A stretch of 64,000 nt of DNA. Origin: Bin5 sp965220715 (GTDB lineage: Bacteria > Chloroflexota > Anaerolineae > Caldilineales > Caldilineaceae). This document shows, piece by piece, positions 17,505 through 26,387 of this stretch. The translations under genes were made by a program, and so were the position numbers. Numbering within the stretch: position 1 is the stretch's first letter; each line of letters begins with the position of its first letter. Location of the stretch: NCBI GenBank assembly GCA_965220715.1, contig OZ244843.1, positions 930,001 to 994,000 of the forward strand, written 5' to 3'. The notes under the pieces are model-generated. The model was not told where the DNA came from and searched no databases. It saw only the letters and a list, made by a program, of their open reading frames with translations.

Positions 17505-18372
17505 CTTCCCCCTTGCTGATCCGCTCCAATCCTTGCGCCAGCAGGGCCACACCGATGGCCGTCAGCGAAAGGAAGAAGCCGGGAAACAGGATCAGCCACG
17601 GCTCGGTGCGCAGGTAGAGTCGTCCCTCGGCCAGCATCGCGCCCCACTCCGGCGTGGGTGGCCCCACGCCCAGCCCGAGAAAGGAGAGGCCGCCGATGAT
17701 GACGATGATGAAAATGAAATCGCTGAGGGCATACGCGAGCGCCTCGGAAAAGACGTTAGGCATGATATGGCGGATGAGAATACGCAGCTGCGAATAGCCC
17801 AGCACTTGCGCGGCCTGCACGAACTCGGCGTCGCGCAGTGCCAGTGATTTTGCGCGTGCAATACGGGCATACTGGGCCCAGCGCGATATCCAGATCGCGA
17901 ACAGCAGGCCGCGCACGTCCGCCCCCACCATCGCAACGATTCCCAGCACCAGGATAATCTCCGGAAACGCGGTCAGCGCGTTAACAAGCCCATCCCAGAC
18001 CGTCTCGGCGATGCGGTTGCGCGTTGTGCCTGCCAGCGTGCCGATGAAAGTACCGATCACGATCGGAACGCTGACGCCCAGGATCGCCAGCGCAATGTCC
18101 AGCCGCGCGGCCGCAAACACGCGCACAAGCAGATCACGCCCCAGATGATCGGTGCCGAAAGGGAACGCCGCGCTGGGCACCTGCAAAGGCAGATCGACGA
18201 ATTCGTAAGGGTCATTGGGACTCAACAGCGGGACAGATACGCTCAGCACCAGAATCAGCGCCAGGATGACCAATCCCCAACGGCTTTCGGCGTTGAGTTG
18301 ACGCCATCGCCGGCGCAATCCCAACCGGCGCAGCTGGCCAACGGGCGAGATGCCTGCGCTCGCAGTAGTCAC
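17497..18372 (-). CDS. ABC transporter permease, DppC/OppC family
   Basis: A 291-residue inner-membrane permease with a first helix near residues 33-53, the family string FGTDHLGRDLLVRV, four to five further helices, a coupling loop (QAAQVLGYSQLRILIRHIMPN) and the ending LSFLGLGVGPPTPEWGAML. Starts with ATG overlapping the DppB-type stop by 4 bp and ends overlapping the OppD-type gene, so translation of all three is coupled. Confidence 0.95.
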   Translation of the reverse strand: MTTASAGISPVGQLRRLGLRRRWRQLNAESRWGLVILALILVLSVSVPLLSPNDPYEFVDLPLQVPSAAFPFGTDHLGRDLLVRVFAAARLDIALAILGVSVPIVIGTFIGTLAGTTRNRIAETVWDGLVNALTAFPEIILVLGIVAMVGADVRGLLFAIWISRWAQYARIARAKSLALRDAEFVQAAQVLGYSQLRILIRHIMPNVFSEALAYALSDFIFIIVIIGGLSFLGLGVGPPTPEWGAMLAEGRLYLRTEPWLILFPGFFLSLTAIGVALLAQGLERISKGEDE

Positions 18373-19376
18373 CGTATCTTCACCCGCGGATCGAGCCAGC
18401 CGTTGACCAGATCGGCGAAGAAGGTCAGCCCGACCACCAGCAGACCGCTCAGGAACACGATCCCTTGCACCAGTGGGTAATCGCGATTGCGCACAGCGTC
18501 GACAAGTGTCAATCCGATCCCAGGCAGATTGAATATGATTTCAATGATAACGGCATAGCTGACGACGGTGGCGGCAAAGTAGCCCAGCGCGGCAATGGTG
18601 GGCGCTAGCGATGGCCGCAGCAGATAGCGCCAGTAGAAGCGCCATCCCTGCGTGCCGCGGATGACGGCGGCCTCTACGAACTCCTCGGCCGCGGTCTCGA
18701 CGATTGAAGATTGCAGAATGCGAGCGAGAACCGGCACCAGAACAAAGTTGATCGTGAGCGCCGGCAGCCACAGGTAATAGAGGTTGGCCGGAAAACCGGC
18801 ATGATAGCCGGCGATGGGCGCGAGATTGATCTGGACGGCGAACAGGAGGATGAGTAGCAGCCCCGAAAAAAACACCGGCGTCGCCACCAGAACCGAGGCG
18901 CCGATCTGAAAAGCGTGCCCGAACCATGTGCGGCGGTAGAGCGCGGCCGCAACGCCAAGCGGCAGCGCCAACACGACTGTCATGAAGATGGTCGTAGCCG
19001 TCAGCCACAACGAGACCGGCAGCCGCTTTTGCACGATCGACAGGATCGGTTCGCGCGAACGGATCGAAATACCGAAGTCGCCGCGCGCCAGATTGGAGAC
19101 GTAGCGCCCGAACTGACTCGGAATCGAACCGTCAATCCCCAGCAGCTTGCGGTAGGCGATCACATCCTCCTCCGTGGCCGAATCTCCCAGCAGGATCATG
19201 GCCGGATCGCCGGGGATCAGACGGACCAGCAGAAATGCGAAGACCATCAGCAGGAAGGCGACGAAGAACGCCTGCGCCAACCGCCGCAGTACGGGGTGCC
19301 TGAGCACGCGCAGCGTCGTTGCCGCCGCTGCGTTTGGGCCGGCCGCGGCAGCCATACCACCAAGGGATGCAGTCAT
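18369..19376 (-). CDS. ABC transporter permease, DppB/OppB family
   Basis: A 335-residue permease with the DppB signatures LVRLIPGDPAMILLGDSATEEDV after the first helix and FNLPGIGLTLVDAVRNRDYPLVQG near the C-terminus. Six helices are expected. Start 19376 was chosen to give a normal N-terminus (19355 is an alternative ATG); the longer frame to 19544 adds a low-complexity Arg/Ser segment. It lies 234 bp after the binding-protein gene, with a strong hairpin between them. Confidence 0.93.
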   Translation of the reverse strand: MTASLGGMAAAAGPNAAAATTLRVLRHPVLRRLAQAFFVAFLLMVFAFLLVRLIPGDPAMILLGDSATEEDVIAYRKLLGIDGSIPSQFGRYVSNLARGDFGISIRSREPILSIVQKRLPVSLWLTATTIFMTVVLALPLGVAAALYRRTWFGHAFQIGASVLVATPVFFSGLLLILLFAVQINLAPIAGYHAGFPANLYYLWLPALTINFVLVPVLARILQSSIVETAAEEFVEAAVIRGTQGWRFYWRYLLRPSLAPTIAALGYFAATVVSYAVIIEIIFNLPGIGLTLVDAVRNRDYPLVQGIVFLSGLLVVGLTFFADLVNGWLDPRVKIR

Positions 19377-19567
19377 CTTGGGAGTGAGGAATGAAGAGAG
19401 AGGAGGAAGAGGACGGCTGCTCGGCGACAACCCGGTACCGGTTTGGCGCGTCTGGCCACCTCGTTCACCCCTCACTTTGGGTTGCTTAGACCGCGACGCC
19501 CTCCGGGCCGCCCGCTTCCTGCTCCTCGCAGTTCTCCTCCGCACGCATCACTCCTCGACTGCTGCCG

Positions 19568-19601
19568 CGCGGCTCGCGGCCTCTAACGACCGCGAGCCGC
19601 G
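19568..19601 (-). promoter_or_regulatory. Strong intercistronic hairpin after the binding-protein gene
   Basis: Perfect 12-bp inverted repeat CGCGGCTCGCGG/CCGCGAGCCGCG with a 10-nt loop, 10 bp after the stop of the binding-protein gene and without a T-tract. Such hairpins often stabilise the upstream mRNA so that binding protein exceeds permease. Confidence 0.6.
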
Positions 19602-19610
19602 GACTTCTGT

Positions 19611-21182
19611 TTACTCCTCCACGTCAGCCAAGGGCACGACAATGAAGTGCGAGGCGCCGGTCACGGTCCTGACCGCATTCTGACCGACGCGGCTGCCACC
19701 CATCACCGAGCGTTCACAGCAGGGGATGATCGACTGCACTTCGTAGCCCCGGTACTGGACTTGGCGGATGAGTTCGTCGCGGGCAGCCCTGTCGACCGTC
19801 TGGCTCAGTTCATCAAACAGGCGCTGCATCTCCGGATCTTCGATGCGGGACCGCTGCGCCCAGAAGCCGTCGAGGAACTGGTTGCGCAGGTAGCTCTCGG
19901 GCGGTCCGCCGTTGTTGCCTGTGACGGCCCAGCCGGCGTGATAGTCCGGCGAGTTGGCCATGATGTCCAACGCCACGCCAACCTCCTGGCCGTCCGCTGT
20001 CACCTCCATGTTGAGCGCCTTGAGTTGCTCGGCGAACACCAGAATTCCGTCGACATAGCCCGGCCGCGGTCCATAGGTCGTCACACTGAAGGAGCAGCCG
20101 CCGTCCGCCCACGGCGTGTTGGCCATCAACGCCTGGGCCGCCTCCAAGTCCTGCTCGCCCCCGTTCGGCAGAATGCCAACATCGAGGGGCTGGCCGGTGT
20201 AGAAGTACCCCTTGACCGGCGGCGAGATGCCCAACAGCGCCCGATCGTTGATCTCGGAGCGGTCGATGGCCAGCGAAATGGCCTCGCGCACGTCGCGGTT
20301 GGACAGACAATGATCTTCGGAGATCTGCTGGTTGATGCTCAGGTGAAAAACACCGCCCAGTGCCACGACGAAGGTTTCAACCTCCGGCGGGAAGGTGGCG
20401 CGCGCCTGCGGCGGCAGTTCGTAAACGTAATCCAGCTGGCCGGTGGCCAGCAGCAGTGAGCGCGAGGTGGGGTCGGGCACCCAATGCAGTTCAAGCTCCT
20501 GCACCGACAGTGGTCCCAACGGGTAGTTGGGATTCTCCCTCAACGTCACTATCGGATCGCCCGGCTCCCCTGCGGCGACATAGTAGGGGCCGGCGCTCAC
20601 CGGGTTGCGGAAATAGGCATCCGGGTCGGCCTCTACCTGGGCTTGGGGATGAACCGAGAAGCCGGTGCGCCCAAACCAGAAGGGTAGCGAGGGTTCGGCT
20701 ATGCTCAACGTCCACACCACCGTTCTCTCATCCGTTGCCTCCACGCTGACAACATTGGCAATCGGGCCTTTATCAGTCGGCGGCGCATCCTTGATCCGCT
20801 CCCACGTGAAGACAATATCCCCGACCGTGACCGGCGTGCCATCCGAGTACATCAAGTTCTCGCGCAGAGTGAAGGTATAGACCAGGCCATCGTCCGAAAT
20901 ATCCATCGATTCGGCCAGGTCCGGCTGCGGCACACCGTACTGATCAAGACGGAGCAGCTGCCCGCTGATCAGCTTGATGGTCGAGCCTTCCGACGTCTCG
21001 CCGGGCAGCGCCGGGTCGAAGTGAGTCAGCGCGCCCGGCAGACCGAAGCGCACCTTGGCCAGCGGCAGCATGCTATCCGAATCTGCCATCATTGGGGCTT
21101 CGGGAATCGGCTGACACGCGGCCAAAAGGATTGCGAAAAGGGCTACTGCCAAGACATACAGTTTGGGTTTATTGGTATACAT
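19611..21182 (-). CDS. ABC transporter substrate-binding lipoprotein, family 5 (peptide/dipeptide type)
   Basis: A 523-residue extracytoplasmic binding protein of the SBP_bac_5 family. A signal peptide ends in the lipobox LLAAC followed by QPIPEAP. Family strings include LAESMDISDDGLVYTFTLRENLMYSDGTPVTVGDIVFTWE split by the fold and NRDVREAISLAIDRSEI. Start ATG 21182 has AAGGAG 8 nt upstream; a GTG at 21191 is possible. It opens the importer operon. Such proteins carry peptides, but in this family also oligosaccharides and other compounds, which would suit the sugar genes around it. Confidence 0.95.
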   Translation of the reverse strand: MYTNKPKLYVLAVALFAILLAACQPIPEAPMMADSDSMLPLAKVRFGLPGALTHFDPALPGETSEGSTIKLISGQLLRLDQYGVPQPDLAESMDISDDGLVYTFTLRENLMYSDGTPVTVGDIVFTWERIKDAPPTDKGPIANVVSVEATDERTVVWTLSIAEPSLPFWFGRTGFSVHPQAQVEADPDAYFRNPVSAGPYYVAAGEPGDPIVTLRENPNYPLGPLSVQELELHWVPDPTSRSLLLATGQLDYVYELPPQARATFPPEVETFVVALGGVFHLSINQQISEDHCLSNRDVREAISLAIDRSEINDRALLGISPPVKGYFYTGQPLDVGILPNGGEQDLEAAQALMANTPWADGGCSFSVTTYGPRPGYVDGILVFAEQLKALNMEVTADGQEVGVALDIMANSPDYHAGWAVTGNNGGPPESYLRNQFLDGFWAQRSRIEDPEMQRLFDELSQTVDRAARDELIRQVQYRGYEVQSIIPCCERSVMGGSRVGQNAVRTVTGASHFIVVPLADVEE

Positions 21183-21209
21183 TTCTCCCACTCCTTCTTG
21201 AATAACCGT

Positions 21210-21254
21210 CTGTTGTGTGGTTGGTCAATACACTCTGTTATGCGGTCGGTCAAT
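21210..21254. repeat. Two 20-bp direct repeats upstream of the importer operon
   Basis: Copies at 21210-21229 and 21235-21254 share 17 of 20 bases (CTGTTRTGYGGTYGGTCAAT) with a 25-bp period, just upstream of the binding-protein gene. They could be an operator for a regulator, or a simple duplication. Confidence 0.6.
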
Positions 21255-21257
21255 GCG

Positions 21258-22292
21258 CTACCGCTCAGCCACCTGCACGGGGCGGTTTGTCTTCAATGAT
21301 TCCACTGCGGCCTCGACCAGCAGCTGTGAACGGTAACCGTCTTCCACACTGATCATGGGCCGCCTGCCCTCCACCAGCGACTCGACGAAATGGTTCATCT
21401 CGCCCGGATAGGCTTCGGCATACTTGTGGAAGTAGAACTGCGATCCGTCGGGTGGACCCGAGAACAGCCTGTCGTGCAGCGCGCCGGCGGTCGTGTAGCG
21501 CACCAGGCTGGTTTCCGGCCGGTTCTCTGCGCGCAACATCCCCTTTGCGCCATGCACTTCAAGTCGCTGGTCATAGCCGTAGGTCGTGCGCCAGATGTTG
21601 TTGATGTGGCAGAGGGCGCCGCGGGCGGTCTTGAGCGTCGTCATTGCGGTGTCGACCTCGCCCAATCTGCCAAGTTCCGGTTCGACCAGGCTCGAGGCCG
21701 CCACGTAGACCTCCACCGGTTCATCGTCCAACAGCGCGCGCGCCATATCGAAGTCATGCACGGTTGATTCACGCAGCAAGGTGTAGGGTGCTTTGTGATG
21801 TGTTTGGCGGCTGAGATCGAGCAGCGTCACTTTCGGATCGCGGTTGGTCAGCAGCACCAGTTCGATGTCACCGATTTCACCGGCCTGCACAGCCCGAATC
21901 AAAGCCAGGTGGCTTGGCTCGAAGCGTTTCATGAAGCCCATAAAACTCGGCACGCCCGCCTTTCTGACCTCTCCGACCGCAGCGCGGGCGGTGGGGATGT
22001 CTTCCGCCAGCGGTTTTTCGCAGAAGATCGCCTTGCCTGCACGTGCGGCCGCAACCACCAACTCTGCATGGGAGCTTGCCGGTGTGGTGATGACCACCGC
22101 ATCCACCGCGGGGTCTGCCAGTGCGCTCTCCGGGTTGGATAAGGCTATAGCGCCGTGGCGTCCGGCCAAGTCGGCCGCGGCTCCCGGCAGGAGATCGCAG
22201 ACGCTGTATACCTCCGCCTTGGGATGTTCCGCCAATGTGCGTGCGTGGCGCCTTCCCATTTGGCCTGCGCCGAAGATGCAGAATCGAACCAT
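21258..22292 (-). CDS. Gfo/Idh/MocA family NAD(P) oxidoreductase
   Basis: A 344-residue oxidoreductase. Residues 1-14 hold the Rossmann start with GAGQMG, the catalytic-region EKPLAED motif is near residue 92, and the C-terminal beta-sheet domain follows. Family members oxidise inositols, glucose-type sugars or sugar acids. Sequence such as GFMKRFEPSHLALI resembles inositol 2-dehydrogenases, but the assignment is weak. It directly precedes the importer operon, 75 bp upstream of the binding-protein gene on the same strand. Confidence 0.9.
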   Translation of the reverse strand: MVRFCIFGAGQMGRRHARTLAEHPKAEVYSVCDLLPGAAADLAGRHGAIALSNPESALADPAVDAVVITTPASSHAELVVAAARAGKAIFCEKPLAEDIPTARAAVGEVRKAGVPSFMGFMKRFEPSHLALIRAVQAGEIGDIELVLLTNRDPKVTLLDLSRQTHHKAPYTLLRESTVHDFDMARALLDDEPVEVYVAASSLVEPELGRLGEVDTAMTTLKTARGALCHINNIWRTTYGYDQRLEVHGAKGMLRAENRPETSLVRYTTAGALHDRLFSGPPDGSQFYFHKYAEAYPGEMNHFVESLVEGRRPMISVEDGYRSQLLVEAAVESLKTNRPVQVAER

Positions 22293-22397
22293 CTTCCAAC
22301 CCCAGTAGCTAGTTGCCGGTGGCTAGTGACCAGTGGTCTATGACCAGTGGCCACTGCAAGACCTGCCCACTATCGACCGTCGTTTACCAACCGTCGC

Positions 22398-22817
22398 TTA
22401 CCAGTTTTCGTCCACTGGGATCTCCGGCCACGTGCTGAGTTCGTCCCGGATCTCCGGTATCGTGCTCCAGCCCGCGCCAATCGCCCAGAAGAGGCTGAGC
22501 ACCTCATCACCGTCGTTGGAGACAGAGTGTTCGTGGCCCTGCGGTACGAAGACGACATCACCGGCCTCCATCCGATGTTCTACCCCTTCCAGGTGCAGAA
22601 CCCCGCGCCCTGAAATAATGTAGTAGACCTCATCCTGCGCCGGATGCATATCGGAGTGGCCGTGCGTGCCCGGGCGCACCCAGAACAGGCCGGCCGTGTA
22701 CTGATCCGAGCCGCATGTGTCTTCGGTGATCATGACGCTGTCGCGCATCGTGCCGTCAGGCGACTGGATCAGGGGGACATCGGTTACTTTGAACACGTAC
22801 CTCATTCCGTCTGCCAT
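22398..22817 (-). CDS. Cupin domain protein
   Basis: A 139-residue single-cupin protein. Motif 1 GTHGHSDMHPAQDEVYYIISGRGVL and motif 2 AGDVVFVPQGHEHSVSN give His, Glu and His metal ligands. Such small cupins act as isomerases, epimerases, dioxygenases or sensors. GGAGAG precedes the start at 22817. It is probably in the same transcript as the Gfo/Idh gene. Confidence 0.88.
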   Translation of the reverse strand: MADGMRYVFKVTDVPLIQSPDGTMRDSVMITEDTCGSDQYTAGLFWVRPGTHGHSDMHPAQDEVYYIISGRGVLHLEGVEHRMEAGDVVFVPQGHEHSVSNDGDEVLSLFWAIGAGWSTIPEIRDELSTWPEIPVDENW

Positions 22818-23029
22818 GGCAGATTCTCTCCTTTCATGGATCTAGTGTAGGGTCGTCCACGGCTTGATGAATATCCGGCCGTACCTCAGCTCTAGAACTT
22901 CCGGTGGCAACCGCGCAGCTGATAGCAGGCGCAACGCACCACCGGGCAGAAGTCAGACTCTTTCACTTTTCCTTTCTGAGTCCGGAACGGGATTGGAATT
23001 GACGTAAGGGAAGTTCTGGTCTGCAACTG

Positions 23030-23971
23030 CTAATGCCCATGCGTTGTCAGCAGGCGCCGCACTTCTGGCATGCGCTCGATCGTTTCGAAGTCAAATGGCG
23101 CGCGTAAGCTGAAAAGCAGGTGTGTGAATCCGACGTCAATGTGCGCCTGCAATGCCTGGGCAACCTCGGCCGGCGTCCCCGCCGCCAGGATCGATGGCTC
23201 GTATCCCTCCACTCCATGCAAGCGCAGGGATGCCTCCAGTTCACGCCGGGCTTCGTCAGCGTCGTCCCGAACTGTGACCCATTTGCTCGCCAGCCGCTCA
23301 ATTGTGGCTGGATCGCGGCCCACAGCCGCGCAGTGCGCACGCAACACCGCATCACTGGCCTGAATTTTCTCTAGCGAGCCGTGCTGCGTGTGCCACATGT
23401 CCGCGTACATGGCGACCGTGCGCAGCGTTTTGCGCCGGCCCTGTCCTCCGATCAGAATTGGCAGGCGGCGCTGCAATGGCCGCGGCGTCTGCGCCGCCTC
23501 CACCAGATTGTAGAAGCGGCCGCTGTGGGTCACCTTCTCGCCGTCGAGCAGGCGGCGAATGAGGGGGACGGCCTCATGTAGCCGGTCCAGGCGCTCACCG
23601 GCGCTGGCGCCAAAATCGATGCCGTGGGCCTTATGCTCGCGCGCCAGCCAGGCCCCGCCCAGGCCCAGCACCGCCCGTCCCCCCGTTATATGGTCAAGGG
23701 TCGCCGCCAGCTTCGCCACCAGGCCGGGGTTGCGAAACGTAATCGCGCCCACCAGCGTGCCGACCGTCGCCCGTTCGGTTAACGCGCCCAGGGCGGCAAG
23801 AGTAGCCCAGGCTTCGTAAACGGGGTTGCGCCACGAGCCGACCGGGCAGAGGAGATGGTCGGAAATCCAGAGAGAATCAAACCCGGCCCGGTCGGCCGCG
23901 ATCGCGGCATCGCGCAGGGCCGGCCAATCGGTCTGCTGCGCCCAGAGCAAGGCGCCGATCTTCATCTGCAT
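23030..23971 (-). CDS. LLM class F420/flavin-dependent oxidoreductase
   Basis: A 313-residue bacterial-luciferase-like TIM barrel. Typical strings are AAIAADRAGFDSLWISDHLL, TLDHITGGRAVLGLGGAW, PILIGGQGRRKTLRTVAMYADMWH. Chloroflexota and Actinobacteria use coenzyme F420 in many such enzymes; FMN is also possible. The substrate is not predictable. It is preceded by GAGGAGGGG at 23985 and lies among catabolic genes. Confidence 0.92.
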   Translation of the reverse strand: MQMKIGALLWAQQTDWPALRDAAIAADRAGFDSLWISDHLLCPVGSWRNPVYEAWATLAALGALTERATVGTLVGAITFRNPGLVAKLAATLDHITGGRAVLGLGGAWLAREHKAHGIDFGASAGERLDRLHEAVPLIRRLLDGEKVTHSGRFYNLVEAAQTPRPLQRRLPILIGGQGRRKTLRTVAMYADMWHTQHGSLEKIQASDAVLRAHCAAVGRDPATIERLASKWVTVRDDADEARRELEASLRLHGVEGYEPSILAAGTPAEVAQALQAHIDVGFTHLLFSLRAPFDFETIERMPEVRRLLTTHGH

Positions 23972-24084
23972 CCCCTCCTCTCTGGTTCAACACGCAGAAT
24001 AGTGCGCGCTCAAATAGCGATGGGGTAACGCATTCACAACCATCAAGCCGGCAGTCTGAAGTTGTGGAGTCCCTCTCTGTGGAC

Positions 24085-24861
24085 TCACAAGCATGTATAG
24101 CCGCCGTCGATGACCATTATGTTCCCGGTCATGTAACTGGAAGCGTCAGATGCCAGGTAGATGACAGCGCCTTGCAACTCAGGCGGTTCGCCGGCGCGGC
24201 CCATCGGCACCCTGGACATCCACTGTTCCCACCGCTCGGGGTCCTCCGCCCGCATCTCGACCACCGGCGGCGTGATCATATAGCCCGGCGCGAGGGCATT
24301 GACGCGGATACCGGCGCTCGCCCACTCCGCCGCCAGCGATTTTGTGATCATGATGACCGCGGCCTTGGCCGAGTTGTAATGCATGTGTTTCTGCGGGTCC
24401 AGCACGCTGATGCCGGCCATGCTGGCCATGTTGATGATGTTGCCGCGCCCTTGCCGCGCCATCGGGCCGAAGGCGGCCTTGGAGAAGATAAACACGCCGG
24501 TCACGTCGATATCGTAGACGCGCTGGAAGTCGTCCAAGCTGAGTGTCTCAGCCGGTTCCACGGTCGCGATGCCAGCGTTGTTGAGCAGGATATCGAGGCT
24601 GCCCAAGGTCTCGCAAACCTCATGCACCGTCCGCTGCGCGTCCTCCTCGCTGCGGACATCACCACGCAAGGCAATCGACTGCACGCCCAGCGTCCTGATC
24701 TCTGCGGCTGTGCTCTGGGCCGTTTCCAGGTCGATGTCGACGATGGCGATGTTGGTGCCATAGTTCGCCAATCCGATGGCCATCGCCTTGCCCAGCCCGC
24801 GCCCTCCGCCGGTGACGAGCGCATTTCTCCCTGTGAGGTCGAACATATCTCGGTTTGCCAT
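24085..24861 (-). CDS. SDR family NAD(P) oxidoreductase
   Basis: A 258-residue classical short-chain dehydrogenase. Cofactor motif TGGGRGLGKAMA near residue 16, NNAG near 93, catalytic Ser in MASMAG, and YNSAK for Tyr and Lys. The C-terminus ends VIDGGYT as usual. Substrate is probably a sugar or polyol alcohol given the neighbours. Start 24861 is used because the longer frame to 24951 adds a non-family N-terminus; 24846 is another in-frame ATG. Confidence 0.92.
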   Translation of the reverse strand: MANRDMFDLTGRNALVTGGGRGLGKAMAIGLANYGTNIAIVDIDLETAQSTAAEIRTLGVQSIALRGDVRSEEDAQRTVHEVCETLGSLDILLNNAGIATVEPAETLSLDDFQRVYDIDVTGVFIFSKAAFGPMARQGRGNIINMASMAGISVLDPQKHMHYNSAKAAVIMITKSLAAEWASAGIRVNALAPGYMITPPVVEMRAEDPERWEQWMSRVPMGRAGEPPELQGAVIYLASDASSYMTGNIMVIDGGYTCL

Positions 24862-25082
24862 TGGAATTTCAGCGCGCCTTCTGCGTCGAGAAGTGGTGTT
24901 CCTCATAGAAAGTTGAAGAACTGGAGAAGAAGGATCGCCTGCTTGTAGCAAGTTGAAGGGTTGTTACGTGCGCTGCCGTTATGCCATATGAGCGCGGGGC
25001 CCTGCACATCATACCGCGCTGCCAGGGGAATTTGCAACTTCTGTTTTCGCGCCCTGGGAGCGCAGGCGTCTCACCTGCAGGA

Positions 25083-25883
25083 TCAGTAGTAGGGAAACGC
25101 TCCGCCTGTGACATCAAAGACCGAGCCAACCGAATAGTCTGCGTCGGTCGAGCACAGGAAGGCCACCATATTGGCCACCTTTTGCGGAGACTGGAAATAA
25201 CCCAACGGGACCGAGGCCCGCGCCCGCTCCCGCACCTCCTGCTCCGGCGCGCCCTCAAGCCTGGCAATCTCGCCATGGACGACTTGCAGCATCTCTGTGT
25301 CTACGATACCGGGGAATACGCAGTTCACCAGGATATTGTAGCGGGCCAACTCCAGCGCCATCTGTTTGGTCAATCCGACCGCGGCGTGTTTGCTGGCGAC
25401 GTAGCCGGCGATGGGAACGTCTTTGCCGGCCGGGATTTTGCCGGCGGTGGAGGCGATGGTGATGATTCGACCGCCCTCGCCCTGGGCGATCATCTGGCGG
25501 GCTGCCGCCTGTGAACAGTACAGCACGCCCTTAGCATTGACGTTCATCTGCCTGTCCCAGGCGCTGTCGTCCATCTCCAACACAGGAGTGACGGCCAGCA
25601 CGCCGGCGTTGTTGACCATGATGTCGACGCGTCCGAGCCGGGCGGCGCACTCGGCCACCATCCGCTCGGTATCGGCCCGGCTGGTGACATCGACTTGCAG
25701 GGCCAGGGCCGTGCCCCGCTGCGCTTCGATCTCTGCCGCCACCCGCATGGCCGACTCCATGTCGATATCAGCCACGGCCACTGCCGCGCCTTCCCGCGCC
25801 AGGCGTTGGGCAATGGCGCGCCCCATCCCCTGACCGGCGCCGCTGACAATGGCAGCGTGGTTCGCAAGCTCATATGCAGGCAT
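25083..25883 (-). CDS. SDR family NAD(P) oxidoreductase
   Basis: A 266-residue short-chain dehydrogenase. Cofactor motif SGAGQGMGRAIA near residue 14, NNAGVL near 90, Ser in IASTAG, Tyr-Lys in YVASK, and a C-terminal DVTGGAF. Separate from the SDR at 24085 in sequence, so the two likely act on different substrates or steps. Start 25883 lies at the end of the catabolic run's internal gap. Confidence 0.92.
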   Translation of the reverse strand: MPAYELANHAAIVSGAGQGMGRAIAQRLAREGAAVAVADIDMESAMRVAAEIEAQRGTALALQVDVTSRADTERMVAECAARLGRVDIMVNNAGVLAVTPVLEMDDSAWDRQMNVNAKGVLYCSQAAARQMIAQGEGGRIITIASTAGKIPAGKDVPIAGYVASKHAAVGLTKQMALELARYNILVNCVFPGIVDTEMLQVVHGEIARLEGAPEQEVRERARASVPLGYFQSPQKVANMVAFLCSTDADYSVGSVFDVTGGAFPYY

Positions 25884-25985
25884 CGCTTATCTCCTACCGC
25901 CACCAAAGACAGTGACTAGTGGCTTGTGTGTGACGACCGCTTAGCAGCGGGCAAACAGGTAGCGCAAGGCACACCTTTGGCCCAC

Positions 25986-26001
25986 AGTTTCACGTGGAAC
26001 A
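25986..26001. promoter_or_regulatory. parS-like palindrome (ParB/Noc-type site), 14/16
   Basis: AGTTTCACGTGGAACA differs from the ParB consensus TGTTTCACGTGAAACA at two positions. Possible centromere-like site. Confidence 0.35.
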
Positions 26002-26247
26002 GAACCCCCGCTGCCGTAGTATAAGCTTTGTGCTCGTATGCAGCCACAGCAGTTCGGCGGCATCGTCTGCTGGATCAGGCGCAGCACATTTCGACAAGCG
26101 CGCTGGACCCCGCGGATACATTCATGCGCTCAGCCGGATCAGAGATGCGACTTAGCGTAGTATGGGCGTAATGCCGCGTCTGTGCGCCCAGCTATCTAAA
26201 GTTCAACGGCCTAAAGGGCTGATACCTGCGTAAACAGGGCTGGAGAG

Positions 26248-26328
26248 ATGGTAAACAAGCGGATTGTCGTGATTGGAGGCGGGCCTGCAGGCGGAGACGT
26301 TATGCGATCGGGAAGGATGCCTGGCTGA
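26248..26328 (+). pseudogene. Relic: N-terminus of FAD/NAD(P)-binding oxidoreductase
   Basis: An ATG preceded by GGAGAG opens a 26-codon frame reading MVNKRIVVIGGGPAGGDVM, a textbook beta-alpha-beta dinucleotide-binding start (GGGPAG), then breaks off at a TGA. The bases after it continue without an intact frame and run into the convergent epimerase gene. Best explained as the remnant of a deleted or frameshifted flavoprotein gene. Confidence 0.5.
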
Positions 26329-26387
26329 AACAGATCCCGGCAGCGAGGAGTGAACGTCGCTATGTTTTTCCTCGTCCGTATGTGTTG

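Larger units (their letters stand above)
25884..26387. other. Intergenic stretch with parS-like site and oxidoreductase relic
   Basis: About 500 bp without an intact gene. It holds a parS-like palindrome and the broken start of a nucleotide-binding protein, described separately. The remainder shows no recognised element. Confidence 0.6.
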
